Below, one piece after another: positions 1 to 8,126 of a stretch of DNA of 27,663 nucleotides. Source of the stretch: a virus; the IMG/VR virus record IMGVR_UViG_3300025941_000084, positions 1 through 27,663 of that record. One strand, written 5' to 3'. Numbering within the stretch: the stretch's first letter is position 1; each line of letters begins with the position of its first letter. A program made the position numbers and the translations under genes. The notes beneath the pieces are model-generated. The model made no database searches. It was given only the letters and a program-made list of their open reading frames with translations, and had not been told where the DNA came from.

Positions 1-501
1 ACCCGCAGCGCCGACCTGCTGGGCTTGAACGGCCCGGCCGCCGCTGATGCCGCTTTCGCTGGATATCGCACGTCGCCTGGTTACGGGTTCCAGATGTCGG
101 AGGGCCTGCGCGCGGTGGATGCCGGCGCGGCCGCCAAGGGGCTTCTGAGATCAGGGGCAACGCTTAAAGCGGAGCAAAATTTCGGCGCCGGATTGGCGGA
201 TAGCGACTTTGGCGCTTACTACAATCGTCTATTCGATATGTCGAAGCTGGGCGAAAGCGCGGCGGCAGGACAGGGCGCCGGGGCAATCACGACCGGGCAC
301 GGTATTGCAGAAACTGAGGCCAGCGCCGGTAACCAACAGGCCAGCATCTTCGGCAATGCGACAAAAGGATTGGGGAACTCGGTCAATTCGCTGTTCGGCG
401 GCGGCGGGGGCGGGCAGTTCGGTTTCCAGATGCCGGGCTTCGGAACGTCGATCCCCGGCACTTACAGCATCGGCCCAGGGCCGGGCATGATCTCGGGATG
501 A
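1..501 (+). CDS. Phage virion DNA-transfer/ejection-like protein, C-terminal part (5' end outside window)
   Basis: The frame is open from base 1 to a TGA at 499-501, so the true start lies upstream; a TTG at 25 is only an internal codon. The visible part has the pattern GYxTSPGYxF...EGLRAVDAGAAAKGLLRSGATLKA, then a segment with FGAYYNRLFDM, then a Gly-rich tail. Small podovirus DNA-transfer or internal virion proteins commonly look like this: short helices with Ala/Gly-rich linkers. The two following genes on the same strand look like larger ejection proteins, which fits a cassette of proteins released into the cell with the DNA. The family call rests on resemblance only; a tail assembly chaperone or other minor virion protein is possible. 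Confidence 0.55.
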   Translation, partial: TRSADLLGLNGPAAADAAFAGYRTSPGYGFQMSEGLRAVDAGAAAKGLLRSGATLKAEQNFGAGLADSDFGAYYNRLFDMSKLGESAAAGQGAGAITTGHGIAETEASAGNQQASIFGNATKGLGNSVNSLFGGGGGGQFGFQMPGFGTSIPGTYSIGPGPGMISG

Positions 502-508
502 GGCACTG

Positions 509-2698
509 ATGGCCATATTCACCGGATCGCCGCTACCGTCGCCGTTCCCCTCCATGAACGAGCTGCTGGCGCCCCGCGAGTTGGCGCTGGCAAGTGCCCG
601 CCAGGCCGACTATCACCAAAACGCACTGATGCAGCAGCAGCAGAGCCAGCGGGCGATCGGCGCGGCCGACATGGAAATGGGCTCGCGCATCGCGGCAACG
701 CTGGTCGCGACCGGCGACGAAGCGAAGGCGGCGGAAATGTATCCCGGCCTGATCGCTGAAGCGCAGCGCAATGGCTACCTGAGGAACGCCCCGCCGGTGT
801 TTCCGGGGATGGAACGGGCGCGGGCGTTGGCCGCGATGGGCACGTCGTCCGAGAAGCTGGGCGATCGCGCCACCAACAAGGCCGGTTGGGACCAGATCCT
901 TGGCGGCGGCGCACCGGGATCAGGTGCTGGTGGCCCGGCAGGCGGCGGCAGCAACACGCGCCCGGAAGCATCCGGCGCACCTCCGGCGGCAGGCACGCCC
1001 GGTGCGGCGGTGGCGCAGCGAACGCACGACTTCTGGACGGGCCAGGGTTTCAACGAGGAGCAGACCGCCGGCATTCTGGCAGGCGGGCCCGGCTCCGAAA
1101 GCGACTTCACGCCGAGCGTGCTGGGCGACAACGCCACATCCTATGGCCTGTATCAGCACCACGGCCCGCGCTGGGCCGGCATGCAGCAGCGCTACGGCAC
1201 CAAGAACCCGACCGAGGCGCAGCAGAATGAATACGCCGCGTGGGAAATCTCGCCGGCCGGGCCCCTCGCCCGGGTCGGCGAGCAACTGAAGAACGCCAAG
1301 ACCGCCGAGGAAGCCGCGACAATCTGGACGCGCGACTTTGGCGTGCCGGGCGACAAGACGGAGATCCCCAGGCGTGCCCGCGGCGCTCGCCGGTATGTCG
1401 GCATTTACGGCGGCCAGCAGCAGGCCAGCACGCCCCCTGGCGTTCAGATGGGGGGAGAGCCGCCGCCGCCGCCAGGGGGCGGCCAGGGCGCTCCCGGCGG
1501 CGCTTATACGGGTGGCGGCTTTGGCGCCGCGATTGCTCCGGCGACGGCCGCCGCCAAACCCCCAGGGCAGGCAGCGGCTGACATCATCGAGGGCGGGATC
1601 AGGCAGGCCCAGGCGGCCCCGCTAGTGCCCGGCACCGGGCTGGAGGCCGGACCATCCGGCGCCGTTGCGGCCACCGCGGAACCTGGGTGGGGCACTACGC
1701 TGGGCAACTACGGCACCAGCCCTGGCACCCCGCCGGTAGCGCCCACGCCGCCGCCGCCTGTTTCCGCGCCTTCTGCCGCCCCGCCGCGGCCAGCGCCAGC
1801 GGGCGGCCTGCTCTCAGGGCTGACCCCGGAGCAAACCACCGCACTTCGGGCGCTGGGCGCGACCAACGCCTCGCCGGCCGAAGGGCTGAAGCTGATCCAG
1901 CACTTCCGCGAGCAGAACGCCGCCACAGCACATCAGGCGATGGAGGATCAACGCCAGCAGCGTAGGGATGCGCTGGCGGAGGAAACCGCTACGCAGAAGG
2001 CGAAGGAAGCCGACCGGCCATTCCAGTCCAAGGGCGATGATGCCGATCTCCGCAATTATCTGGTCGATCCGAACCATGATCCGAAGAGCCCGGTGTACCA
2101 TGCGGCCTATTCGGCTTATGCCGACACCAAGGACGTAAACGGGTTGATCATCAAGCGGAACATGGGAGCGTTCCGCATGCCGCAGGATGCGGATGGCAAT
2201 CCGGTCACGACTTACGACCAGTCGCACATGGCGATCGGGCCGGGCGACCTCACCAAGATGCGCCAAATCGAGACCGAGTCCGGCACGCTGATCTCCGCGC
2301 TTGATGATTTCGTGAAAACCGCGAAGAACGCCAGCTTAGGTGAACGCCTGGCGACGGTGGCCGGTGCCTCGACCGACCTGGGAAGCGCCTGGACCAATCT
2401 GGCCCTCATGGCCAAGGGCGAAGGATTGTTCGTCCTCGGCGTTCTGAGCGGGCCTGACATGAGGGTGCTTCGTGGCGTCTTTGCCGATCCAAGCACATTC
2501 ATGGGTTCGTTGGCTTCGACCGACACCATCGAAAAGCAGGCCAACCGGGCCAGGACGTTGCTGCAAACACGGTTGGAGCAGGCCCACATTGCGTATGGTC
2601 GCGGCGTGAGCGGTACGGTGCCGGCAGCCAAGGCGGCGGAGCCGACCGCCGCCGCGCCGGCTGCGTCCGGCGGCTGGTCCGTGAAAAGGCTCGACTGA
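509..2698 (+). CDS. Internal virion (ejection) protein with phage tail-lysozyme-like domain
   Basis: This 729-residue protein starts at ATG 509, seven bases after the previous stop. From about residue 175 to 280 it carries a segment resembling the Phage_lysozyme2 (tail lysozyme) family: FW-x-GQGF, then AGILAGGPGSESDF with a Glu in the usual catalytic place, then SYGLYQHH and a Trp-Ala-Gly helix. Long Pro/Gly/Ala-rich linkers flank it (roughly residues 135-170 and 300-440), and a helical, charged C-terminal half follows. Such proteins act as peptidoglycan-cutting parts of the injected virion apparatus, opening the wall during DNA entry. The stop TGA and the next ATG share one base (TGATG). The exact role in the virion is inferred from domain and position. 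Confidence 0.65.
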   Translation: MAIFTGSPLPSPFPSMNELLAPRELALASARQADYHQNALMQQQQSQRAIGAADMEMGSRIAATLVATGDEAKAAEMYPGLIAEAQRNGYLRNAPPVFPGMERARALAAMGTSSEKLGDRATNKAGWDQILGGGAPGSGAGGPAGGGSNTRPEASGAPPAAGTPGAAVAQRTHDFWTGQGFNEEQTAGILAGGPGSESDFTPSVLGDNATSYGLYQHHGPRWAGMQQRYGTKNPTEAQQNEYAAWEISPAGPLARVGEQLKNAKTAEEAATIWTRDFGVPGDKTEIPRRARGARRYVGIYGGQQQASTPPGVQMGGEPPPPPGGGQGAPGGAYTGGGFGAAIAPATAAAKPPGQAAADIIEGGIRQAQAAPLVPGTGLEAGPSGAVAATAEPGWGTTLGNYGTSPGTPPVAPTPPPPVSAPSAAPPRPAPAGGLLSGLTPEQTTALRALGATNASPAEGLKLIQHFREQNAATAHQAMEDQRQQRRDALAEETATQKAKEADRPFQSKGDDADLRNYLVDPNHDPKSPVYHAAYSAYADTKDVNGLIIKRNMGAFRMPQDADGNPVTTYDQSHMAIGPGDLTKMRQIETESGTLISALDDFVKTAKNASLGERLATVAGASTDLGSAWTNLALMAKGEGLFVLGVLSGPDMRVLRGVFADPSTFMGSLASTDTIEKQANRARTLLQTRLEQAHIAYGRGVSGTVPAAKAAEPTAAAPAASGGWSVKRLD

Positions 2699-4599
2699 TG
2701 CCGCGGTTTGAAGTCACCGGACCGGACGGACACAAGTACCAGGTTGAAGGGCCGGAAGGCGCTACCGAGCAGGACGCGCTGGCGCAGGTGCAGAAGCAGG
2801 TGGCCGCGCCTCCCGCCGAAGCGGCACCGGCCGGAGTAGACGACTACGGCCGCCCGATGGGCCCGGCCACTTTCAATGCCGGACCCGACATCTCGACCAC
2901 CATCCGCAATGCGCTCGCGCCTGCCCCGAACACCACTTACGGCGACGTGGTTCCGCTCGCCAAGGACGATACGACAGGCGCGGTCCGGTTGGCGCTGCCC
3001 AACATGATACGCTCACCGCTCATTGGCCTAACCCAAGAGGGAGGCCAATCCACGATCAACCCGGAAACCGGCACGCTCGGCATCACCCCGGAGGCGCAGT
3101 CGGTTGCTCCGTTCTTTGCTTCGCCGCTGCGGATCGGCCCAATGGGCGCGGTTCCGCCCGGTCTGGCCGCTCGCGAGGCTCCCTTGTCGGGAGAGTTCCG
3201 CGCCAACCCGATGGCGCCAACCGCGGTAACGCGCGTTACCGAGGCGGGCAACCAGCCCGTGACGATTCCAGGCCCGACAGCGCCAACGCCATTCCAGCCG
3301 CCCGCCGCGGCTGGGCCTCCCGCGGTAACGCCGACCGGAATCCCGGCCACGCCGCCCCCGGCCGCTCCGGCGCCTGCCGGCATGAGGGCGGCTGGAGCGC
3401 AGGCAACTCCATCGTACCAGACGACGCTCACGGCCCAGGAGGCGGCAGAGTACGGCTCCACCGCTGACAAGCAATGGCTCTACAAGAGCCTGCCGCCCGG
3501 CGAGGTCGATGCAACGGAGTACGTCAAAGGCATCGTTCCCACCATGGCGCAGCGCGAGCAGTCGGTGATCGCCGCGCGTGAAACCAAAGCCGCGCGCAAC
3601 CTTTCGCCGGCCGCCGATCAGGCGGAGCGGGAATTGCTCGATGAACACAACACGATCCGCAAGGACGCTTTCCAGTTAACCGCTGGTTCCGACGTTACGC
3701 AGGGCATCGCCGTGCGGGAGGCCAACAAGAATATCGACGACGCACTGACTGCGGCGTACAGCGCGGGCGGCAAGGTCGATGCGCAACCCATTGTTGAGGC
3801 CATCCAGGCCGAACTCGACGCGCCATCCGGGAAGCTGCCGCCGGTGCGGGCAGTAATGGCTACCGTCCAGAAGGCGCTACAAAAAGCCGACGAAAGCGGC
3901 CTGGAGAACGATCCGCGCCAGGTGCATGGGGTTCGTCGCGTGATAAACTTCCTGCAATCGAAACAGGGAATCGCGGAGAATCCCGCTTATGGTGCGCGCG
4001 ACGTGCAGGCCGCGTTGATCCGGGTCAAGGAAGCCATCGATGCTGCGATCGAGCCGGCAGCGCCGGGCTTTCGTCAGGCGATAGCGGACTATGCCACGGC
4101 ACAACGCGCGATCGAGGCGCAGGAGGCGTTGCAGAAGGCCGAGCCTAAGCTGATGGACGACAAGGGGCGCCTGCAATTCAGCCGGTTCCACAGGTTTATG
4201 AGCGATGTCATCAAGTCGCGCGATCCGAACGCGCCGCTAAACCCCTACCAGTCGCTGACCGAAGCGCAGATGAACCAGCTTAAATCCTTGCATGACGATC
4301 TGATGCGCGTAGCCAGTGCCGATGATCTGGCCAAGGCGCGTGGTTCGGACACCACGCCGAATCTCCTCGATGCGGTGAAACAGACCGTGCGGGGAGTTCC
4401 CGGCACCATTGCCGCCGGACTGGCGGGCCAGTTGTTCGGGGGACCGATCGGCGCCGTCACGGGCGCGGGCATAAAGTCCGGGGTCGAGGGGATATTTTCA
4501 CGCCGCGCCGAAACTGCCGCCACCAGGAAGATGGAGGGGCTTCTACGGCCAGATCCCGCCAAGTACCCCACCAGGCAGAATCCTCTCCTTTCACCCTAG
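2698..4599 (+). CDS. Large internal virion/ejection-like protein
   Basis: This 633-residue protein is translationally coupled to the previous gene through TGATG. The N-terminus has the motif F-E-V-T-G-P-D-G-H-K-Y-Q-V-E-G-P-E-G-A-T followed by a DALAQVQKQV helix, a short module often seen at the start of phage structural and ejection proteins. Residues about 155-235 are a Pro/Ala linker, followed by a long helical region (about 240-560) and a C-terminal Gly/Ala-rich hydrophobic segment (AAGLAGQLFGGPIGAVTGAG) that could insert in a membrane. The order lysozyme protein then helical protein resembles P22-type gp16/gp20 ejection proteins, but no specific family is recognised. Its TAG stop overlaps the stop of the opposing small gene in a CTAG tetranucleotide at 4596-4599. 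Confidence 0.6.
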   Translation: MPRFEVTGPDGHKYQVEGPEGATEQDALAQVQKQVAAPPAEAAPAGVDDYGRPMGPATFNAGPDISTTIRNALAPAPNTTYGDVVPLAKDDTTGAVRLALPNMIRSPLIGLTQEGGQSTINPETGTLGITPEAQSVAPFFASPLRIGPMGAVPPGLAAREAPLSGEFRANPMAPTAVTRVTEAGNQPVTIPGPTAPTPFQPPAAAGPPAVTPTGIPATPPPAAPAPAGMRAAGAQATPSYQTTLTAQEAAEYGSTADKQWLYKSLPPGEVDATEYVKGIVPTMAQREQSVIAARETKAARNLSPAADQAERELLDEHNTIRKDAFQLTAGSDVTQGIAVREANKNIDDALTAAYSAGGKVDAQPIVEAIQAELDAPSGKLPPVRAVMATVQKALQKADESGLENDPRQVHGVRRVINFLQSKQGIAENPAYGARDVQAALIRVKEAIDAAIEPAAPGFRQAIADYATAQRAIEAQEALQKAEPKLMDDKGRLQFSRFHRFMSDVIKSRDPNAPLNPYQSLTEAQMNQLKSLHDDLMRVASADDLAKARGSDTTPNLLDAVKQTVRGVPGTIAAGLAGQLFGGPIGAVTGAGIKSGVEGIFSRRAETAATRKMEGLLRPDPAKYPTRQNPLLSP

Positions 4600-4730
4600 T
4601 AAATGCGGCGCTCGTAGACTTCACGGGCGAGATCAGCTCGGCGTTTGCTTTCGGCGGCGGCATGCGCGCGGTCAGCGGCAAAGCACAAATGTATCAATAC
4701 GCTGATGATGACAGCTAGTACGATAGCCAC
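4596..4730 (-). CDS. Small single-pass membrane protein (44 aa)
   Basis: Read on the minus strand from GTG at 4730 to TAG at 4598-4596. A strong ribosome-binding site (GGAGG, seven bases upstream) supports the start, which lies 15 bases after the stop of the upstream gene 4746-4946. The product begins with a hydrophobic helix (VAIVLAVIISVLIHLCFAA) and ends with a charged cytoplasmic-type tail rich in Arg and Glu (ESKRRADLAREVYERRIY). It forms a two-gene operon opposing the late genes. Function unknown; phage proteins of this build include superinfection-exclusion and lysis-timing factors, but nothing here shows which. Confidence 0.6.
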   Translation of the reverse strand: MAIVLAVIISVLIHLCFAADRAHAAAESKRRADLAREVYERRIY

Positions 4731-4745
4731 AACCCCGCCTCCGCG

Positions 4746-4946
4746 TCACGCTTCCTTGGTCTGGGCCAGAACGACCGAATACGCCAGCCACCAGTTGCTC
4801 TGGCGCTCCAGCAGCGTGACATCGCCGCGGGCGCCCAGGCGGCGCATGTGGTCGGCCAGGCCCTTGTAATGCCGGGCGACATCGCGCGCCTGCTCCGCCG
4901 ACATCAATGGCGGGGTTTCGTCCAGCATGAATGGCTCGTCGCTCAC
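4746..4946 (-). CDS. Hypothetical protein (66 aa), first gene of a two-gene minus-strand unit
   Basis: The GTG at 4946 is chosen because GGAG lies eight bases upstream; an open frame continues to an ATG at 4997 but lacks such a site. The product is acidic at the start (SDEPFMLDETPP), followed by a helix (MSAEQARDVARHYKGLADHMRRLGARGD) and a Trp-containing helix (LLERQSNWWLAYSVVLAQ). No family is recognised. It lies divergent to the GH26 gene, so the short gap 4947-5002 must hold promoters for one or both. Its strand, opposite to every surrounding late gene, suggests independent expression, for example from the prophage. Confidence 0.6.
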   Translation of the reverse strand: MSDEPFMLDETPPLMSAEQARDVARHYKGLADHMRRLGARGDVTLLERQSNWWLAYSVVLAQTKEA

Positions 4947-5002
4947 GTCCCGTTCTCCAATTCCCGCCACCATACGCCCATTTCGTTGCGAAAGCAAGAT
5001 AT

Positions 5003-6319
5003 ATGACCGATCACACGCTTATCGCGCCGCAGGACATCACCATCGGCCCCGACGTGTATCACATCCTCGCCCCGGAGGTGCCGCCGACCCGCCCACCGCC
5101 GTCGCCGGCCTGGACCATGATGCCGCCCGCCGCCTCGATCGTGATGGACGACGGCTGCGTGGTGGCCGTGCTGGCCGGGGAGCTGCAGCTCGACGGCGCC
5201 CCGATGGGGAGCACGTCCTTCGTCGATCTGGTGGTCAAGGACGCCGCCGGGAAGATATGGCACCGCAGCACGGCGCCGGGCCTGCCGGCCGACTCCTGGT
5301 GGGGCTGGACCGGCGCCAGCTGGAGCTGGACCGGAGGCCCCGATCCGCGTCCGGTGACGCCGCCTGTGGTGACGCCGCCCGTGGTTACGCCGCCCGTCAC
5401 CACCTCGCCCAAGGATCGCGCGCTGGCGTTCTTCGCTGGCATCCGGGGCAAAAGCTGGGTGCTCGCGCAACAGGTCCACGACTCGATGTTCGAGCGCGAT
5501 ATGGACGTGAGCGCGGGCCTTCACCCGGCGATGCTCACCGCTGATCTCTACATGGATTTCCAGCCCTACAGTAGCGCGTCGATCCCGGCGCTGCGGGCGC
5601 ACGCCGCGGCGAACGGCCTGGTGGCGGTGTCGGCGATCGGCCTGCCCAATCCGGTCTCCGGCGGCAACGCGCTGGACCAGAGCGGCGTGAGCGCGGTCCA
5701 AATCACCACGCCGGGCACCGCGCAATATGCCGCGTTCGTGGCCCTCGCCGACCGGGTGGCGGCTGGCCTCAAGCCGTTGGACGATCTCGGCATCCCGGTG
5801 TTTCACCGCGCGCTGCACGAAGCCGACATGGCGGGCGGCTTTTGGTGGAGCGTCGGCGGCACGCCCGGCAGCGGCATGTTCACGACGGCGCAGTATGTCG
5901 CGCTCTACGGCATCTACGCGGCGCGGCTGCGCGCGGCGCTGAAGCACGTCATCATGTGCTGGTCCACGAACGGCAACCGGGTGGACCACTATCCGCCGAC
6001 CTGCGACATCGTCGGCTTCGATGCCTATACCTCCGCCCCCGCAGGCTACGGCGCGCACTATGACGCGCTCGTGGCGAAGGCGCCGGGCAAGCCGATCTGG
6101 ATGTGCGAATTCGGCAGCGGCTCTTGGCAGCACGGCGACCGCGCCTTCGACTGCCAGACGCTGATCGACGCGATCCGCAGCCGCATGCCGGCGATCTCGC
6201 TGGTCAATGCCTGGTCCGACGATCCCGGTCACACCGGATGGGCGTGGGGCAGCTACGCCAACACCAGCGTCCTGACCCGCGCGCCGGTGCTGGGCCTCGG
6301 GCAGACGCCACTCGGATGA
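5003..6319 (+). CDS. Glycoside hydrolase family 26-like protein, probable polysaccharide depolymerase
   Basis: This is a 438-residue protein. ATG 5003 is preferred over the in-frame ATG 4931 because the longer start runs through the opposing gene's coding region, although neither has a strong Shine-Dalgarno. Residues 1-115 form a Trp-rich N-terminal module (WWGWTGASWSW), followed by a VTPPV linker and then a catalytic domain from about 128. GH26 hallmarks are visible: a GKSWVLAQQ motif early in the domain, ALHEADMAGGFWWS with the acid/base Glu at 273, WSTN, and WMCEFGSGSW with the nucleophile Glu at 369. GH26 enzymes cut beta-mannans and related glycans by a retaining mechanism. On a phage this would most simply be a depolymerase that strips host surface or exopolysaccharide. 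The substrate is not known. Confidence 0.7.
   Translation: MTDHTLIAPQDITIGPDVYHILAPEVPPTRPPPSPAWTMMPPAASIVMDDGCVVAVLAGELQLDGAPMGSTSFVDLVVKDAAGKIWHRSTAPGLPADSWWGWTGASWSWTGGPDPRPVTPPVVTPPVVTPPVTTSPKDRALAFFAGIRGKSWVLAQQVHDSMFERDMDVSAGLHPAMLTADLYMDFQPYSSASIPALRAHAAANGLVAVSAIGLPNPVSGGNALDQSGVSAVQITTPGTAQYAAFVALADRVAAGLKPLDDLGIPVFHRALHEADMAGGFWWSVGGTPGSGMFTTAQYVALYGIYAARLRAALKHVIMCWSTNGNRVDHYPPTCDIVGFDAYTSAPAGYGAHYDALVAKAPGKPIWMCEFGSGSWQHGDRAFDCQTLIDAIRSRMPAISLVNAWSDDPGHTGWAWGSYANTSVLTRAPVLGLGQTPLG
5354..5398 (+). repeat. Three tandem 15-bp units encoding a VTPPV linker
   Basis: Three near-identical 15-base units in frame encode VTPPV three times, joining the N-terminal module of the GH26-like protein to its catalytic domain. 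Pro-rich linkers of this kind separate binding and catalytic modules in polysaccharide hydrolases. Confidence 0.8.
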
Positions 6320-6963
6320 GCGAGGTAAGCAACCCGTTCATCAACTCGATCATCCTCGCGGTCGTCGCCGCCGCGTTGAGCGCGTTATCGACCTGGGTGT
6401 TCGTGCTTCGCGCCAACGCCAAGGCAACCGCGCGACAGGTCAAGGAGGATGCCGCAAAGGAAGCCGAAAAGATCGCCATCGGGCATCAGAAACTAACCGA
6501 TGAAGTCAACGTCCTCAAGGAAAAGCTGACGTTGGTAACGGCCCAGGTGGTGCCGTTCAACACGGCGTTTCAACAGATCCTCATCGCCCAGCTTACGCAT
6601 GCTCACACTCCCGAGTTGGATGCTTTGATGGCGAAGATCGGCCCGCCGATCACGCTGACCGTCGATGAGGAAAAGCACCTGTACAAGCTGCTGATCGAGA
6701 GGCAGAAGGACCTCGGCCCGGAGATTTCCCAGGAGGAACGCGAGGCCGCGCTGATCCTGCCGTATGTGATGCGGCGCGCCCGTGCCGAACAGGAGCAGAT
6801 CGACCTCGCGGAGAAGGCTGGCCTGCAGATGATCGGCGTGGTTGCGGTGGTTGGTGTCCCAGCGTCCGCGATCAACGCTGCCAAGGCGGCGGCGGGGCTT
6901 GATAAAGGCCATCCGGTGGACCTGCACACGGAGATGGAACCCACACGAATGAAACCGAAATAG
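6316..6963 (+). CDS. Membrane-anchored coiled-coil protein of the lysis/envelope cluster
   Basis: Starts at ATG 6316, overlapping the GH26 stop as ATGA. The 215-residue product has an N-terminal transmembrane segment at about residues 8-30 (SIILAVVAAALSALSTWVFVL), then a charged coiled-coil region (about 31-80, rich in Lys, Glu and Ala), then a soluble helical part. A second weakly hydrophobic stretch lies near the C-terminus (MIGVVAVVGVPASAI). This build of short cytoplasmic end, one membrane helix and coiled coil resembles inner-membrane spanin subunits, but its length and position upstream of the lysis genes make that only one possibility. Confidence 0.65.
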   Translation: MSEVSNPFINSIILAVVAAALSALSTWVFVLRANAKATARQVKEDAAKEAEKIAIGHQKLTDEVNVLKEKLTLVTAQVVPFNTAFQQILIAQLTHAHTPELDALMAKIGPPITLTVDEEKHLYKLLIERQKDLGPEISQEEREAALILPYVMRRARAEQEQIDLAEKAGLQMIGVVAVVGVPASAINAAKAAAGLDKGHPVDLHTEMEPTRMKPK

Positions 6964-6973
6964 GAGAGCCACA

Positions 6974-7303
6974 ATGCATCGCCTGCTCCCAAGCATCGCC
7001 CTCGCCACGCTCGCCGCCTGCTCGTCCAATCCGTTCGCGCCCACGCCCGTCGCACCGGCGGCGGCGCCGGCGCCCACCGCGGCGCAGATCGAGACGCGCG
7101 CCGCCACGCGCGACTCAACGTCATCGCGCGAGCAGATCAAGGCGGTGCAGCTTCGGCTGGCACGCCTCGGCTACTACCCCGGCACCACAGACGGCGTCTG
7201 GGGCCCCGCAACCGAGAACGCGCTGAAGCGGTATCAGGAGAAGAACAGCCTGCCGGAGAGCGGCAAGATGGATCAGCCGACGATGGATAGCCTGGCGCCA
7301 TAG
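6974..7303 (+). CDS. Peptidoglycan-binding lipoprotein
   Basis: ATG 6974 follows a GGAGAG ribosome-binding site. The 109-residue protein has a lipoprotein signal peptide with lipobox LAAC (Cys16), a Pro/Ala-rich tether, and a C-terminal peptidoglycan-binding_1-type domain from about residue 52: IKAVQLRLARLGYYPG, TDGVWGPATENALKRYQ, then a final short helix. The family binds the stem peptide or glycan of peptidoglycan. In context it would be anchored in the outer membrane and tied to the wall, perhaps aiding the final lysis step or modifying the envelope. Confidence 0.75.
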   Translation: MHRLLPSIALATLAACSSNPFAPTPVAPAAAPAPTAAQIETRAATRDSTSSREQIKAVQLRLARLGYYPGTTDGVWGPATENALKRYQEKNSLPESGKMDQPTMDSLAP

Positions 7304-7313
7304 GAGTACGCAG

Positions 7314-7481
7314 ATGCTCTCGATCATCCTGCTGGTCTTTGCCTTTGTGCTGGCGTGCCTTGCGGCATTTCCCGGCATCCGGTTCGACCCATATCGGATG
7401 CACCTCGGTTGGGCCGCCATAGCGTTTTGGATTGCGTCGGAATTGTTCGGCCGCGCCGGACCGGCATTTGGGGTTCACTGA
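7314..7481 (+). CDS. Small two-helix membrane protein (55 aa)
   Basis: Starts at ATG 7314 eleven bases after the lipoprotein stop, with GGAG just upstream (taGGAGtacgcagATG). It has two hydrophobic segments, residues 2-19 (LSIILLVFAFVLACLAAF) and 31-45 (LGWAAIAFWIASELF), joined by a short loop containing RFDPYRMH. Small proteins of this form are common beside lysis genes in proteobacterial phages. The function is unknown; holin-like or antiholin-like activity is possible. Confidence 0.6.
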   Translation: MLSIILLVFAFVLACLAAFPGIRFDPYRMHLGWAAIAFWIASELFGRAGPAFGVH

Positions 7482-7482
7482 T

Positions 7483-7659
7483 ATGCCACTGCTGCTCATC
7501 GTCATCGTGCTGGTGCTTTTGTTTGGCGGCCTCGGAGGTGGCTATTATGGCCACAGCGCCGGCTACTACGGCAGCGGCGGATTTGGGATTATCGGCCTCG
7601 TTGTGATCGTGCTTGTCGTCCTGGTGCTGTTCGGCGGCCTGCGAGGCGGCGGATTGTGA
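7483..7659 (+). CDS. Small glycine-rich membrane protein resembling DUF3309-type proteins
   Basis: The product is 58 residues from ATG 7483, one base after the preceding stop, so translation is probably coupled. Two strongly hydrophobic Leu/Val/Ile helices flank a Gly/Tyr-rich centre (GGGYYGHSAGYYGSGGFG). The arrangement resembles DUF3309 proteins, which are short membrane proteins of unknown function. It belongs to the envelope cluster and could act as a membrane pore or accessory factor; that is inference. Confidence 0.6.
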   Translation: MPLLLIVIVLVLLFGGLGGGYYGHSAGYYGSGGFGIIGLVVIVLVVLVLFGGLRGGGL

Positions 7660-7668
7660 GGTGATGAC

Positions 7669-7755
7669 ATGCACCTGCATTTTCCAGCGCGCGGTCTGCA
7701 TCTGTGGCAATCCGCCGCCCGCAGTCCCCAGCAAGGGGAATTGTCATGTCGATGA
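7669..7755 (+). CDS. Possible 28-residue peptide overlapping the holin-candidate start
   Basis: An ATG at 7669 follows a good GAGGTG site at five-base spacing, and the frame ends at TGA 7753-7755, ten bases into the next gene. The peptide is rich in His, Arg and Gln and has no recognisable domain. It may be a leader whose translation controls the next gene, or a chance reading frame. Confidence 0.3.
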   Translation: MHLHFPARGLHLWQSAARSPQQGELSCR

Positions 7756-8126
7756 GCGACTTCGCTCCATTGATCCAGGCGGTAATTGCGCTTCTCGCGG
7801 CGGTGATGACTGGACTGATTGGTATATACGTGCCCCGAGCCATCGCCGCGTTCGAGGCACGAACCGGGATTGCGCTTACTCAACAGCAGCGTGAGGCGGT
7901 GCGCGGCGCGGCGCTGACGCAGGCGGGCATCATCGAGACGCAGCTACAGCAGAACATCTTGCGGCTCTCTCAGGTGCGGGCGGACAGCCCCGAGATGCTG
8001 GCCGCGGCCAAGCAGGCGCTGGCACGTGTGCCGCAGGCGGCGGCTGCGGTGGGCACGACGCCGGCCGCGATGAGCGCGATCATTGTCGGCGCCGCCGACA
8101 CCAGCAAAAAAGGATCGATGGCATGA
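7746..8126 (+). CDS. Putative holin-like membrane protein
   Basis: ATG 7746 is chosen because AAGGGG precedes it at about seven bases; the open frame reaches back to 7704 without a good site. The 126-residue product has one N-terminal transmembrane helix at about residues 6-28, then a charged linker (RAIAAFEARTG) and an amphipathic Gln/Ala-rich C-terminal region. The layout of one membrane helix plus a helical tail resembles LLH-type (superfamily 6) holins, and the gene sits in the lysis region upstream of the endolysin. The holin role is inferred from topology and neighbours; no diagnostic motif was seen. Confidence 0.5.
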   Translation: MSMSDFAPLIQAVIALLAAVMTGLIGIYVPRAIAAFEARTGIALTQQQREAVRGAALTQAGIIETQLQQNILRLSQVRADSPEMLAAAKQALARVPQAAAAVGTTPAAMSAIIVGAADTSKKGSMA

